Assembly: GCF_964340395.1 (NCBI RefSeq)
Contig: NC_135563.1
Span: forward strand, 20,659,651-20,723,650
Length of the DNA: 64,000 nucleotides
Direction: 5' to 3'
Source of the DNA: Glandiceps talaboti
Taxonomy: Eukaryota > Hemichordata > Enteropneusta > Spengelidae
This document shows, piece after piece, positions 24,601 through 34,760 of this stretch. A program made the position numbers and the translations under genes. The notes beneath the pieces are model-generated. The model was not told the origin of the DNA and did not search any database. It saw only the letters and a program-made list of their open reading frames with translations. The stretch's first letter is position 1. Each line of letters starts with the position of its first letter.

Positions 24601-27600
24601 TTAAGCTACATCTGTGCATAGTACCGTAGTTACATATTATGGTGGCAAAAAGACTTATGTAAAGTGTTTGTCATTGTGCATACAATAAACAAACTTTTTG
24701 TACATTTTTTAGCTTTTCTCAATGTATAGAGTTACAAACACAGACTTGGTCAATGTTGGTTCACATTGATTTTTCAAGTAGAAAGCTATGATAAATATAC
24801 ATTAAAAATCCAAAACAAATACCCAAATCCTCATCCATATGACTACTTATAATGCTAATGTCAAGACATACAAACGTACATTTTTTAGAGAATGTCATTT
24901 GTCTAAGCTCCTGATACTGCATGTCAATTTAACAGCTACTCTAGTGAAATCTTCATAAGTATGACATACAGTGTACCATACACCTTTATTTATCCTGTCA
25001 GTCCAGATCTGGAGATACATCAATGCCGAATAACTAAATTATTGCATGATCAAGGTCCGTGGTAGATGGATCGAAATGTCACATTCATTTCCAATTTATC
25101 GTTCCAAAGTAACTATATTGTACTGCTCTATACACCTTTTGTTACAGTTAATTAATGACAAAACTTTTATCAGTTTAAGTTACAGATCAATGTATTCACT
25201 ATTTACATGTTTACATGTGAGCTGATTTACACTTGTAATATACATGGCAAGACTTATGTACTAGTAACTTGTATAATACTATCATGAATAAAATGCCTTT
25301 TACCAGTCTATGACATAGTATGGCAATGTCCAAGACAATTATGCAGTTTGTTTTATTAAATGCCTCAAAGTGTTTGAAACCTATGTTTTTTGTAGGTGTA
25401 AGCCCCAGGGAAGTTGCTGTGATTTTATCAATTACAGTCCTTCACAACACTGTGACTGATACATCTCAGTATGACCATTTCAAACCTATAAAATTTATGG
25501 CAATAACTATAAATCCTAACACTTATCATTGAATTACCATGGGAATCATCACATGTCGTAAACCTATCATCCATGTAAATGAAATCTCCAAAGTTTATGT
25601 CATGACACAGTTAAACGGCAAATTCCAAACTAAATGCTGAAGTGAGCATAATAGCTAAATGTACTATGATGGCATTGATGTGAAAGAATGGACACAATAC
25701 ATCTACATTCCATACTGCACACAACTTTTCTTTACCTTTAATCCAACCTTATTTCATTCTTTAGTACTCAAACAATTGCCACTGTGACTTCTCTCCCTCT
25801 GAGAAAAGACATTTACGACTTTTCTTCTATGTGCACTTTGTAAAGTTAAGGCCATATATATATGTGTGTCTGTATATGTCTACATAAATCAATGAAATAC
25901 AGTACTTTGAAAGGACAATTTACTGAATAGGTGACAGCAATATATTTAATAGGGCAAGAAGCACAGTACACCTTAAGAATCCCTTTCTGGTTGCAAGGAC
26001 CAGTGTCAACAGCAGCTTACTGTTAACACCGGGCATGCATTGATCATTCTAGTTGATAACACACAATGTGTAAATGCGTTAGTGCTAGCCTGATGTTAAC
26101 ACAGAGCACCATGCAGACTTATCATTCTTTTTGTCCTGTTACACACATGCAGTGATTCTTTATAATTAAAGGGAAAGTTCAGTCAAACTTATTACTACTT
26201 TTAGTACACTTCTACATATGATTTTTGGGGTGATAAAATAGCATCTCTGTAACTTAGTCAACTTTGAAATCTTGCAAAGAAGTCCTACTGCACTTGACAT
26301 GTATTGGGGGAGATTTCCTGCAAGGGATTATGGGAATACTCCGGTGATGACATCACTATCTCTTGTCTTGACAAATACAAGACTATCAAGACAGAGGTCA
26401 AGGTCCTGAAAGTGGTCATATTGATGAGGATTGGATATTTATTTTGGATTTTAATTTATAAAACAATCTTACCATGGCTTTCTACTTGAAAAATCAATGC
26501 AAAACCAAATAGACCAAGTCTGTGTTTGTGACTCGATACATTGCAAAAATGCTAAAAAGAAAATATGTCAAAAAAGTTTTGTTATTGTACGTACAAAAAC
26601 AATCTTTTTTTTTACATATTTATTAATCTTTTGCAATTCATTGAGTTACAAACAAAGACTTGGCATGTTGTTTCACATGGATTTTTCAAGTAGGAATTAA
26701 GCCATGATAAAATTGTTGTATAACTTAAAAATACGAAATAAATACTAGTAACCGATCCTCATCCATATGACCACTTTAAATCCATGAATCTAAGCTAGAT
26801 GTTGCAATAATAGTATAAATAGTCTGAATATTACAAAAATTTGACTAAGTATTTGAAATAAGCACAAGTTGATTCCCCTCCCCCCCCCCCCCCCCCCTTT
26901 CCCGGTATAATTCAAGTCTTAGACACTTAATTATGCACAAAAGCAACTGTCACATGTCTACATGTATGTGTGAAGAAAGAAAGATAGACAAACATTGGTG
27001 AAATCCCCAGGGTTTGAACTCAGACTTCTAAACAAACCAGCTGCTATTCATTTTCTTGCCTCTTACAAAACCATTGGACTTGAAAAACACACCTGTTGTA
27101 CCTGCTTTGTAAAGTGTCTCACACTATCTTTTCAGATGGCATTCTGAGTAGATAATCAAACTGAAAAGATTTTATGTGGTTGAGTTGGTGCTTTTATATC
27201 ATCTACACCATAATGCATACACACACAGAGAAGCAAACAATTTTACACTCAGTAGACCTATATATGTGCAAACTATTGCAAGTTTAAATGAACATTCAAC
27301 GCTGCATCAAAAAGCATTCTTACAACAATTCATACAAACTCTACCATAGACTCACTTTTTCTCTCGTTTTAATTTATAACTCAAAACCGTACTCTTCCAA
27401 TCTCTGTGGGGGACTGTACCATATATAACTGTCTTTTTGCTACTATCTGAGAAGTTAGTGAGAACCCTAATTTAAAAAAGGCTACAATATATATATTCAA
27501 ATATAGTATATAAAATATCAACTTGTGTACCATCATTTGATTTAACCCCTGTTAGTAACCAAACCATAATTCTTCTCTTTTCACAGCAATTATCAATGAG

Positions 27601-30600
27601 ATATACATACCCATACTATTACTGTACAGTTATTTATTGTGTAAAAACAAAGTGTCATGTATATACAATGTCTGACCTATATAGGACACACACAATAAAG
27701 TAAGGTTAAAATTGAATTTGATGTTGAATGCAATTTAGTCAGCAGCCACCTGACATTGACAGTTAATTAACTTCATTTATAATTTATATATCATTTATTG
27801 ATGACTTAATTAGTTCAATTGATAGCATATTAATTAGCACTAATTTGTACCTGACATACAATATATTTGTTATCTACACTACATAGTACATTTACATGGA
27901 TTCCTTTGACCATGAACTTTTTCTTTACAACTGGGGAAATTCTGGCACCATGGAAAACCATTTCCACAAAGAAATAGGCACAGACTTACTTTAATTGTCT
28001 GACCTGATTATTTGCAACTCGTTCTTCTTGATAGAATTATATTAAATGGTGGACTGAAAAGTTATACATTGCTGGAATCGGCATGTTGTAAAATATGGAT
28101 ATAATTGATGAAGTGGTCATCTTGAACAGTCAAAGTAACAAGGGCACTTGTCTAGTACTTATGTAATTTCAGAACAACCACTTGTTGGTAAAAATCACAT
28201 GCCTTTATGTATTCATAACACCTGACTTTCATTTCATGTCAAAAAAATAAAAAATAAAAACCTGAATCAAAACAGTAACAAAACCCAATTTGTCCAGGGT
28301 TACATTTGTACATGTTAATTGTCAACTACAGAAGCATATCTCCAAGTTTGTAAGCTGAGAACATTGCATTGCTGTGATGACTACAATTAGTATGAGAACA
28401 CGAAACCATTCTCACACTGCAGTCAATTCATGTCAATGTACGTACATGTAGTGAATGCATGGTTGCTGTCAACATCATGAATATTTTATGTATGGTACTC
28501 TATGCAGATACATGCATGAATGCGTGTGAACGATAACAACACAGAGTACATCTTTCATATACTGGTACGTTGTGTAATGTGGACCTGGTATAGTTATGAA
28601 TACAAACAATTGTATTTATGTATATTTTGACTCCCATGTACCACATTCAATGACTTAAATACGTGAATTCATCTTATTAAATGTTACTGTATCTAAAAGT
28701 AAAGAATGAACATGCTTACACATGTACAGTGGATATACCATGTAAACCTGTTAGAGTCAACACTCTCCTTTACAAGCAAATTTGCATGTATATTACATTT
28801 TGTACCTACACATATTTACATGTTTATCATTTTTGCAATTGGTACATTAACATTAACAAGATTATAAAAGTGAAACCCTTTACTGTGCGTATTGATTTTA
28901 TATAATTATTATCACATTTCTGACTGTCTAGTACACACATTACAATGTTAACATATTTATCAACGTTGCTGGTTCTATAAACTAGGCTGTATAAAAAGTG
29001 TGAAAAAAACAGTCCTGTCCAATGTCTACAACTCATGCTTTTTGTTGTTGATAAATTTGCCATATAATTTGGATCAGTGGACTTGGCCTAGCAGTGCTTT
29101 CTGGTGTAAATACAACGTGTATCACTGAAGTAAAGCACTTTCTCTATGTGCTACACTCATTTATAGCAGCCATATCAAGTGTAAAGAAATTTGTTTCAAT
29201 TGGTTTTAACCATTTATTTACAAGCCCAGCATGTGGCCTTTCTAATGTGGTCAATTAGGAAATGAAACAGTACACTTTTACACTTGATATGGATGCTATA
29301 AAGGATTGTGGTACATACAGAAAATGCTTTACTTTGGTGTTATGGGTTGTATAAACAATCCCTTTAACAATATCACATACACTCTAGCACCACATTTCAC
29401 ACTATTTTTTGTTTTGTTGGATTTTCATTCATATAATTAAACTACATGTTACAATGCATGCAGGTCCATGTACATATATAACACTTGGGTTTACATCAAC
29501 ATACTGGTGCACCTTTCTCAAAGATTCATGCTTCAATACCAAGTTCTTGTATTCACGTTATCCTATCAGTGGAACCATAAGAATTAAATATGATTTAATA
29601 CATTAACTGTTGCCCAAGATCAACTTGTTCTCTAGCTCTGCCAGATAGCTATTCTTTTTACCCAAATTTTATTCCTAATGTAATCTTGCATGGACATCAC
29701 AGGATTTGGGGAAACTCCTTAGAGGGTAGAAATCCATGTTTACTCTCATTTTTTCCAACTTGTAGTTTTTTAACACTATGTACATGTATGTTCATCATGG
29801 AAGCACTATGATTCATATACAAGTTCTCTTCTTCCACTTTTGATTGAGAAACAGACATGTTTTGACAAATCACTTGTCATTCTTCAGTGTCGACAGGGAA
29901 CAAAATATGGATAAAAAAAGACTATTGTAGGCCATGTGAAATTCAGACAAGAAAAATTTGGTTTAATGTCACCACACTGAGTCATAGTCCAAAGTACACT
30001 TGCATTCTCTCAAGAAACAATTAAAATATTTTGAAACATCCAAGATTTTGGTTCTCAGATATATAACAATCCTTTCTGAAAGTTTCTCCTTTAAAAAGAA
30101 AATGAGTTTGTCCAATGCAAATATTTCCAACTGTTTGAAACTTGCAAGACTTTGGTTTTCAGACATAACAAAAAGTTGCATTTTTTTGAAAAGAAAATGA
30201 GCTTTTGAGTGACTGCTGTCAAATTACAATGTGAAAGGAAAGATAGATGATTGTTGTAAGTAAAAGAACAGACCTGCCATTCTACAGGATGATTTATGAC
30301 ATCGTCTCATGCTCTACTTCACTAGTAATCATCAAAGGCCAGGGAATCTTTTATGTCATTTCTTCATAGTCATGTAGAAAGGGTTCTTGACAGACAAACT
30401 TGTTGACTTTTGAAACAATGTTATGAAATCACAGGAAAACTATAAGTTGGTTTAATATATAAACAATCTTGTTACAACCAGTCTAGCCTGACAACTTGGC
30501 TATCTCAGCAGATTGACCTGTACATGTACTCATATTCTTAATGCCACACATTACATTGTATTACTGAAAGCATAATCTACATTTTGAACGGTAAAACATG

Positions 30601-31135
30601 TAGCAGATGTAGACAATAGTGTAATGTGTAACTCACATAATTTTCCTTGCCCCATATAATATATGTAACACGTCATCTACATGTACACATAAATTTTCCT
30701 TGTACTGTACTTGACAAGAATGGTAATAAATTGTCATTGATGGAATAACACAATTATTGAAGTTACAATAATGAAATGATCAGTTTTGGACAGCAGACAC
30801 CACTAGAGGGCATTATATCTTAGAAAAGGTCTATTAACATACATATGTATGCATACCACCTATTAATTCTTAGTACTTATTTGTTTTTACATTGTATGTG
30901 TATTGCACTATTCTCTAGATTGCATACTAATTACTTCATTGTTTTTTAATCACATGAATCAATATTCTCAGACTAATAACCTAACAAATTTCATTATGTA
31001 CAAATATGTGTATCACAGCACATCACACACTGTCATTTATTTTGCACAATGTACTGATCACATGACAGGGTCATCTGTGATGTGTGGGGGTCAAAGTTTT
31101 GTTTGCAGGTATCAGTACTCCTAAGTAACAGTATA

Positions 31136-31193
<58 letters not shown>

Positions 31194-31315
31194 TGTATGT
31201 ATGTATGTATGTATGTATGTATGTATGTATGTATGTATGTATGTATGTATGTATGTATGTATGTATGGACAGCATGAATGTATATGTGTATGTATGTTAC
31301 ATATGCATGCATATG

Positions 31316-31347
<32 letters not shown>

Positions 31348-31457
31348 TGTATGTATGTATGTATGTATGTATGTATGTATGTATGTATGTATGTATACGT
31401 GTGTATGTATGTATGTATGTATGTATGTATGTATGTATGTATGTATGTCTGTGTGTG

Positions 31458-31489
<32 letters not shown>

Positions 31490-31599
31490 TGTATGTATGT
31501 ATGTATGTATGTATGTATGTATGTGTGTGTGTATGTATGTATGTATGTATGTATGTGTGTGTGTATGTATGTATGTATGTATGTATGTATGTATGTATG

Positions 31600-31630
<31 letters not shown>

Positions 31631-34344
31631 GTGTGTATGTACATGTATGTAATGTATTTAAGTATTTATTAAATAAATCTAACTGTCTATTTTAACATTC
31701 AAAATAAATTGTCTTTGCTGTTTTCAAAACAATAATGATATTTTTATTACAAATATGTACACATACGTATAATGTACATACATATCCATGAAGGTAGGTA
31801 GAGTACCTTGTATCCCTTGGGACAGATACATGTATGTCCATTAATTCATATTAATAGTTCCTTTGTTCAGATTGACTTGGTGTTCTCATAAAACTGACTC
31901 CTAAAGTATATGTATGCATGTTCCAATGATCAATTTATACAACAATGACAGCCTGTTCAAATCACACCAGTTTACAGCACTAGTAGTATTGGTATGTTCA
32001 CCTGGCCTTGTCACTGCACGGAGTTAAATGATGAATGGCCTGAATGTGCAAATGAACACAATAGTTGCACACAAAATGGCTAGTACATGTAATTTACCCT
32101 GAAGTACCCAGTAGCTTGCTTTGAAAAATTTCCGTGTTTTGTGATAAATGTGTGACAGTGTCATACTAGTACTGTTATAAACCTTACTATCTTACTGGAC
32201 AACTGAGTCTGGTGAACACAATTCAACAAGGTCACTGACTCAAATAAACAATACACAATATATGTACATATATATTGATATGGTTCTGTGTATCTTTTCA
32301 ATAAAGATAAAAAATACATGTATTAACTTTTTTTTAATTTAACAACATTTACATATCAATGAAATGCTTTAATTAGTACTACAGCCCCATTGCATTCTAG
32401 TAACTTGATTTCACCACCATGTTCAACAGTATTACCAAATACTAGTAGTATGTACAAAATGTACCATTAACCAAACTATCATACCATGCATGAGCAAAGT
32501 TGAACAGAAAATATGGAATATATATTCCGGTCCTTCTACACCATGACAATGCACGTCTATGTCATGATATTGCATATCTATGTCACTGGTTCTGTTGTAT
32601 TCAAAATATGAGCAAAAACATTCAAAATTGTCATTACTTTCCCCAATTTTTCTTAAACATTATTTGCACTGGTATAATTATGTTATTCTCCAATATTTTT
32701 CTTCACTCAGCCGGAAAATTCATTTTATCTTCTTGGGTTTTTTTTGTTATCCTTAAAATGGTTGGCTATATTATCCTTATTATCAGTAGTTGCCAGGACA
32801 ACAAATGAATGAATGTACACCTATTTCACTGTTGACTATTCAGTCTTATCTAAATCCCTGTAGCCAGTAGCATCCATACAGTAGCTGTCACTACATGCAA
32901 TTTCACTTGCAATTCAATATTTTTGTTTGTAATAAGTTTATCATCTTTGATATTTTCTATTTAATGCTCACAATCATACATTTTGTGTAAATATGGGATA
33001 AACATATTCCATGTTCATGCTTTGTGTAAGATATGTACTTTCAGGCATGAGAACCCTTACATTTTACCTATACAGCTCATGAGACTTGTCGGTAGACAGT
33101 GATTCAATTTTGTTGTAAACAAATAATGTAAATGATAGACTACTGAAATTGTAAACAAACTTACCAGGTGACTGCGCACCAGAAGATATCCCAGAATCTC
33201 TAGCCTGGCTGATTGCATCTTCAAGCCGAGGTCGTGTCGTTTCTATGGCAATAACTGATTCCTCATCACTATGGTATCCATTGGATTGCATGGTGATCGT
33301 TGGACTTTCTTCTGACACAATTTTGAAAATTTCCAACACTTTATTCAGCCCTCGTGAATATTGCGCAAGAATAGGTGCAACTCTTACATCTTGTGGAATT
33401 GTTTTGATCTCTTTGCGAAGTTGACCGAAGGACAGGAGGGCACCTTTATCATTTTCAATACGATCTTGTAGACTTTCTAGAAGTTTAGGAAGTTCTGATC
33501 TCATACTTGGCTCTACTACGTTTAATAATGCTTTGTTTTTATAAAGTCTCACCTGTATCTGGTCTTGGTTTACTTTCATCAGTTTGTGATGACTTGGAGC
33601 TGCGGTTCGTGCATTGGAATTGTTCATATTTCTCAATGTTACCGGTTTTACATTGGATAAACTTAATTCTTCTAACTTCAAAAGGGCTGCTTTATATGCA
33701 ATGATATTCTTCTCAAATTCTAACTTGAGAGCATCGTGTAGTGTCATGAGTGAACTGTCGATACTAATACTAACCAACCCATGATCACCCATTCCCTCTA
33801 ATACTGTATCCATTACTTTTTTTCTACTTTTCAGAATCTTCATCAACTCTGGATCCACGAATGCAATGATTCTAAGAATACTGGAAACGGCTTTCATAGC
33901 TACTTCCGTTTTTGAATACATCTGAGAATTAGGATCTTCTTGCCTGGCCAAAAACCGAACTATTCGAAGAAGCAGGTGTTCAACACGTAATGTGATTATC
34001 GGAAAACTGTCCGGGTCAGCGATAAACAACTTTGAGAAGAGACTTTCCAAAATCACTAAGCTGTGTGGAATTTCGTCCATAAAGATATCAATAGGCATCT
34101 CTGGTGTGATAGTTTTCAGTGTGAGGAGATTCATTTGATTTATCAGTTGTGAACAATCCTGAAATTTCCGTTTCTCTAACAGGAGGACTATTTGACGTAG
34201 GGCAAACCCTGGATTCAGGTCGGCCACTTTGAGCGGACTCGGAGCGTCTCCGGCAAAACTTTGAACCCATGTCGACTCCTTCCATGGCAGTTGGGCAACT
34301 CCTCGAGGTCGCCTCCGGTCTCGTCTGACCCTGTGGACGTTCAT
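15300..34344 (-). CDS. MIEAP-domain (mitochondria-eating protein-like) gene, 8 exons, 851 aa
   Basis: The joined exons give 2556 nt with every splice site GT-AG and every phase consistent. Residues 1-393 (exon 1) are helical and unrecognised. Residues 394-535 are a basic RS/RE/KE-rich linker. Residues about 575-612 form a short coiled coil (LAEEVEKLKIELSKSLDNIQ). Residues about 613-851 match the C-terminal MIEAP domain of SPATA18: KLLFSVIVLSFR, CVQVSWQLSTHTPSYIIDYD, KCYLWPALLD, and KGVVIT near the end. In vertebrates SPATA18/Mieap acts in quality control of oxidised mitochondria and is p53-induced. That this protein does the same is inference, since only the C-terminal domain is shared and vertebrate Mieap has a different N-terminus. 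The 9.3-kb first intron could hide further exons. No signal peptide or membrane segment is seen. Confidence 0.8.
15884..16075 (-). CDS. MIEAP-domain gene exon 7
   Basis: 192 nt, phase 0-0, acceptor ATATCACACAG, donor GTAAGT. It encodes LSFRCCQVEIEEIMADMIKA, continuing to YVKELELITMQYLHKTSKNY and ending IVE. The LSFR at its start continues the FSVIV of exon 6, as in the SPATA18 family. Confidence 0.85.
16460..16661 (-). CDS. MIEAP-domain gene exon 6 (start of MIEAP domain)
   Basis: 202 nt, phase 2 in and phase 0 out, acceptor TTTTTACAG, donor GTGAGT. It encodes LSEQSQRHYTKSSG, then AFTKLYTDARQDALDALDV, then TKLLFSVIV. The pattern of a short helix with R..ALD.L followed by LLFSIV is typical of the MIEAP domain start. 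Confidence 0.85.
16704..17150. repeat. 29-bp minisatellite with CCATATATGG boxes, about 16 copies
   Basis: The array fills most of intron 5 (16662-17270) of the MIEAP-domain gene. The consensus unit is TTGGTTCCATATATGGTCAT followed by AGCACTGAC. Six units carry an exact CCATATATGG, and the others differ by one or two bases. A three-unit higher-order pattern is visible in the middle of the array. Confidence 0.95.
17271..17502 (-). CDS. MIEAP-domain gene exon 5 (coiled coil)
   Basis: 232 nt, phase 1 in and phase 2 out, ending at GTAAGTAT. The first half is polar (EVASNKDSSCDSQSNTSMEI). The second half is a heptad-like helix (VERQLAEEVEKLKIELSKSL, then NIQALQEREVQLMGK), which fits the coiled coil that precedes the MIEAP domain in SPATA18. 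Confidence 0.85.
17503..19139. other. MIEAP-domain gene intron 4
   Basis: AT-rich intron. A minus-strand open frame at 18223-18450 encodes a peptide of ordinary composition (FHDYCIGRDNGYAVLNPYFD), but I see no splice pair of the right phase. I leave it unassigned. Confidence 0.5.
19140..19181 (-). CDS. MIEAP-domain gene exon 4, 42-nt microexon
   Basis: 42 nt, phase 1-1, between acceptor CTATTCTAG and donor GTATAA. It encodes AREWLWADLYPPA, a tryptophan-rich short motif unlike the charged linker around it. It joins exons 2 or 3 to exon 5 in frame. The peptide could be a short linear binding motif (inference). Confidence 0.7.
19182..20773. other. MIEAP-domain gene intron 3, nothing notable
   Basis: AT-rich intron sequence with a T-run near 19600. 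No exon or clear repeat can be supported. Confidence 0.5.
20774..20848 (-). CDS. MIEAP-domain gene exon 3, 75-nt RS-repeat exon
   Basis: A 75-nt exon, divisible by three and phase 1-1, with acceptor TGTTCTCTAG and donor GTATGAG. It encodes HRSRSRSRSRDRSEPCPPPR followed by KHHK. It is clearly more GC-rich than the surrounding intron, its RS repeats fit the linker of exon 2, and it joins both neighbours in frame. Including or skipping it keeps the frame, so it could be a cassette exon. The acceptor is preceded by a TG/TTTG-rich tract. The weak donor lowers certainty. Confidence 0.65.
21345..21476. repeat. 66-bp tandem duplication
   Basis: Two adjacent copies (21345-21410 and 21411-21476) differ at only a few positions and start with ACATACAAAG. 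Recent local duplication inside an intron. Confidence 0.92.
22686..22762 (-). other. Possible decayed tRNA-derived SINE
   Basis: On the minus strand AGAGCGTGTGTAGCATACTC is followed about 30 nt later by GGGTTCAAATT, resembling an A box and B box at tRNA spacing. It lacks a clean acceptor stem, so it is not a functional tRNA. Confidence 0.3.
23565..23873 (-). CDS. MIEAP-domain gene exon 2 (basic linker)
   Basis: 309 nt, phase 1 in and phase 1 out, between a TTACTTACAG acceptor and a GTAGGT donor. It encodes a low-complexity, strongly charged segment rich in R, K, E and S (RHRKENRKKQERERTRARSS, then GRSKERQGRSKERRG), then RRNSVEESAELRMMIARIN, which starts a helix. RRNS is a good basophilic-kinase site. 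The composition resembles SR-type linkers rather than a folded domain. Confidence 0.85.
24640..24857. repeat. Half copy of the 26.4-kb palindromic element
   Basis: This segment matches the right arm of the palindrome at 26409-26779: GAGTTACAAACA, AGACTTGG, GATTTTTCAAGTAG, then ATCCTCATCCATATGAC, in the same order. The left arm is truncated near 24640. Confidence 0.75.
26409..26779. repeat. Large imperfect palindrome, arms about 180 bp
   Basis: The left arm from AAAGTGGTCATATTGATGAG and the right arm ending in CATATGACCACTTT are inverse copies with roughly 75-80% identity. Shared blocks include ATGGCTT, CTACTTGAAAAATC, CCAAGTCT-TGTTTGT, and ATTGTACGTACAA at the centre near 26590. No loop, no coding potential: a foldback/MITE element. 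Confidence 0.85.
26879..26898. repeat. Poly-C tract
   Basis: A run of about 18 C within CCCTCCCC context. A slippage-prone homopolymer whose length is likely uncertain in assembly. Confidence 0.9.
26995..27060 (-). other. Possible decayed tRNA-derived SINE
   Basis: The minus strand carries GAGTTCAAACCCTGGGG, close to a tRNA B box, with TAGCAGCTGG upstream as a weak A box. There is no full cloverleaf. Confidence 0.3.
29105..29357. repeat. Foldback element, arms about 105 bp
   Basis: The left arm (29105-29210) and right arm (29250-29357) are inverse copies sharing AGTAAAGCA, TTTATAGCA and CATATCAAGTGTAAA. The spacer is about 40 nt. No coding potential. Confidence 0.85.
31131..31652. repeat. 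ATGT microsatellite, about 520 bp
   Basis: A (GT)n start is followed by ATGT tetramers, interrupted by short GTGT blocks and by a non-repetitive island near 31267-31310. Long open frames across it are artefacts. It lies in intron 1 of the MIEAP-domain gene. Confidence 0.99.
33165..34344 (-). CDS. MIEAP-domain gene exon 1 (N-terminal 393 aa)
   Basis: The start is the ATG at 34344-34342 (MNVHRVRRDRRR). The frame stays open 19 codons further upstream but without another ATG. The N-terminus is arginine-rich, then KESTWVQSF, then long amphipathic helices (LRQIVLLLEKRKFQDCSQLI; VEHLLLRIVRFLARQ). The exon ends at SPG in phase 1 at a GTAAGT donor. I do not recognise this domain. It looks all-helical, possibly ARM- or death-fold-like, but no defining motif is visible. 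The region from about 34350 to 34440 would hold the 5' UTR. Confidence 0.85.
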
Positions 34345-34760
34345 GTTCACGAAATATGACGTAAACGACCAGCGAATTAAATACTGAGATACGACAGTCA
34401 CGTACTACTATGCTTTCACTGGGTCGTTATAATGTCAAAACATTGGTTGTTTCGACTCCGGACATCGACAACGATCGATCATGTATCTTGATACCCATTA
34501 GTAGACATTACACTTAAGACAACAACTGAAACATTGTCACTTACATGTAATTGCAGTCATTGACAATCAGGTGTGGGCTCACAGAATGTGAAAGGGTGAG
34601 AAAACAACGCCCGTGAGGCGATCATCATGGAGGAAAAAAGCTTAGCCGTGAACAAAACCCTTACCTCACCTAGAGTATTGTCATGCAAATGAGTAAGCAG
34701 CGACCAGAACATGGAAAACGACAACACTATTGACCAATCAGATTGCAGTTTTCAACGGGG
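34345..34760 (-). promoter_or_regulatory. Probable promoter region of the MIEAP-domain gene
   Basis: The region upstream of the ATG at 34344 is less AT-rich and has more CpG than the introns. A TGACGT motif lies near 34356, an octamer ATGCAAAT at 34683-34690 and a CCAAT core at 34734-34738. No clear TATA box. The assignment is from position and motifs only. Confidence 0.35.

Larger units (their letters stand above)
23874..33164. other. MIEAP-domain gene intron 1 (9.3 kb)
   Basis: This long intron holds dispersed and foldback repeats (24640-24857, 26409-26779, 29105-29357), a C-run (26879-26898), a small tandem duplication at about 30015-30200 and a 520-bp ATGT microsatellite. I found no additional exon of matching phase, but a short one could be missed. 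Confidence 0.5.

Noticed and set aside
31033-31695. Open frames up to 196 codons
   Set aside because: ATGT microsatellite read-through, not a gene.
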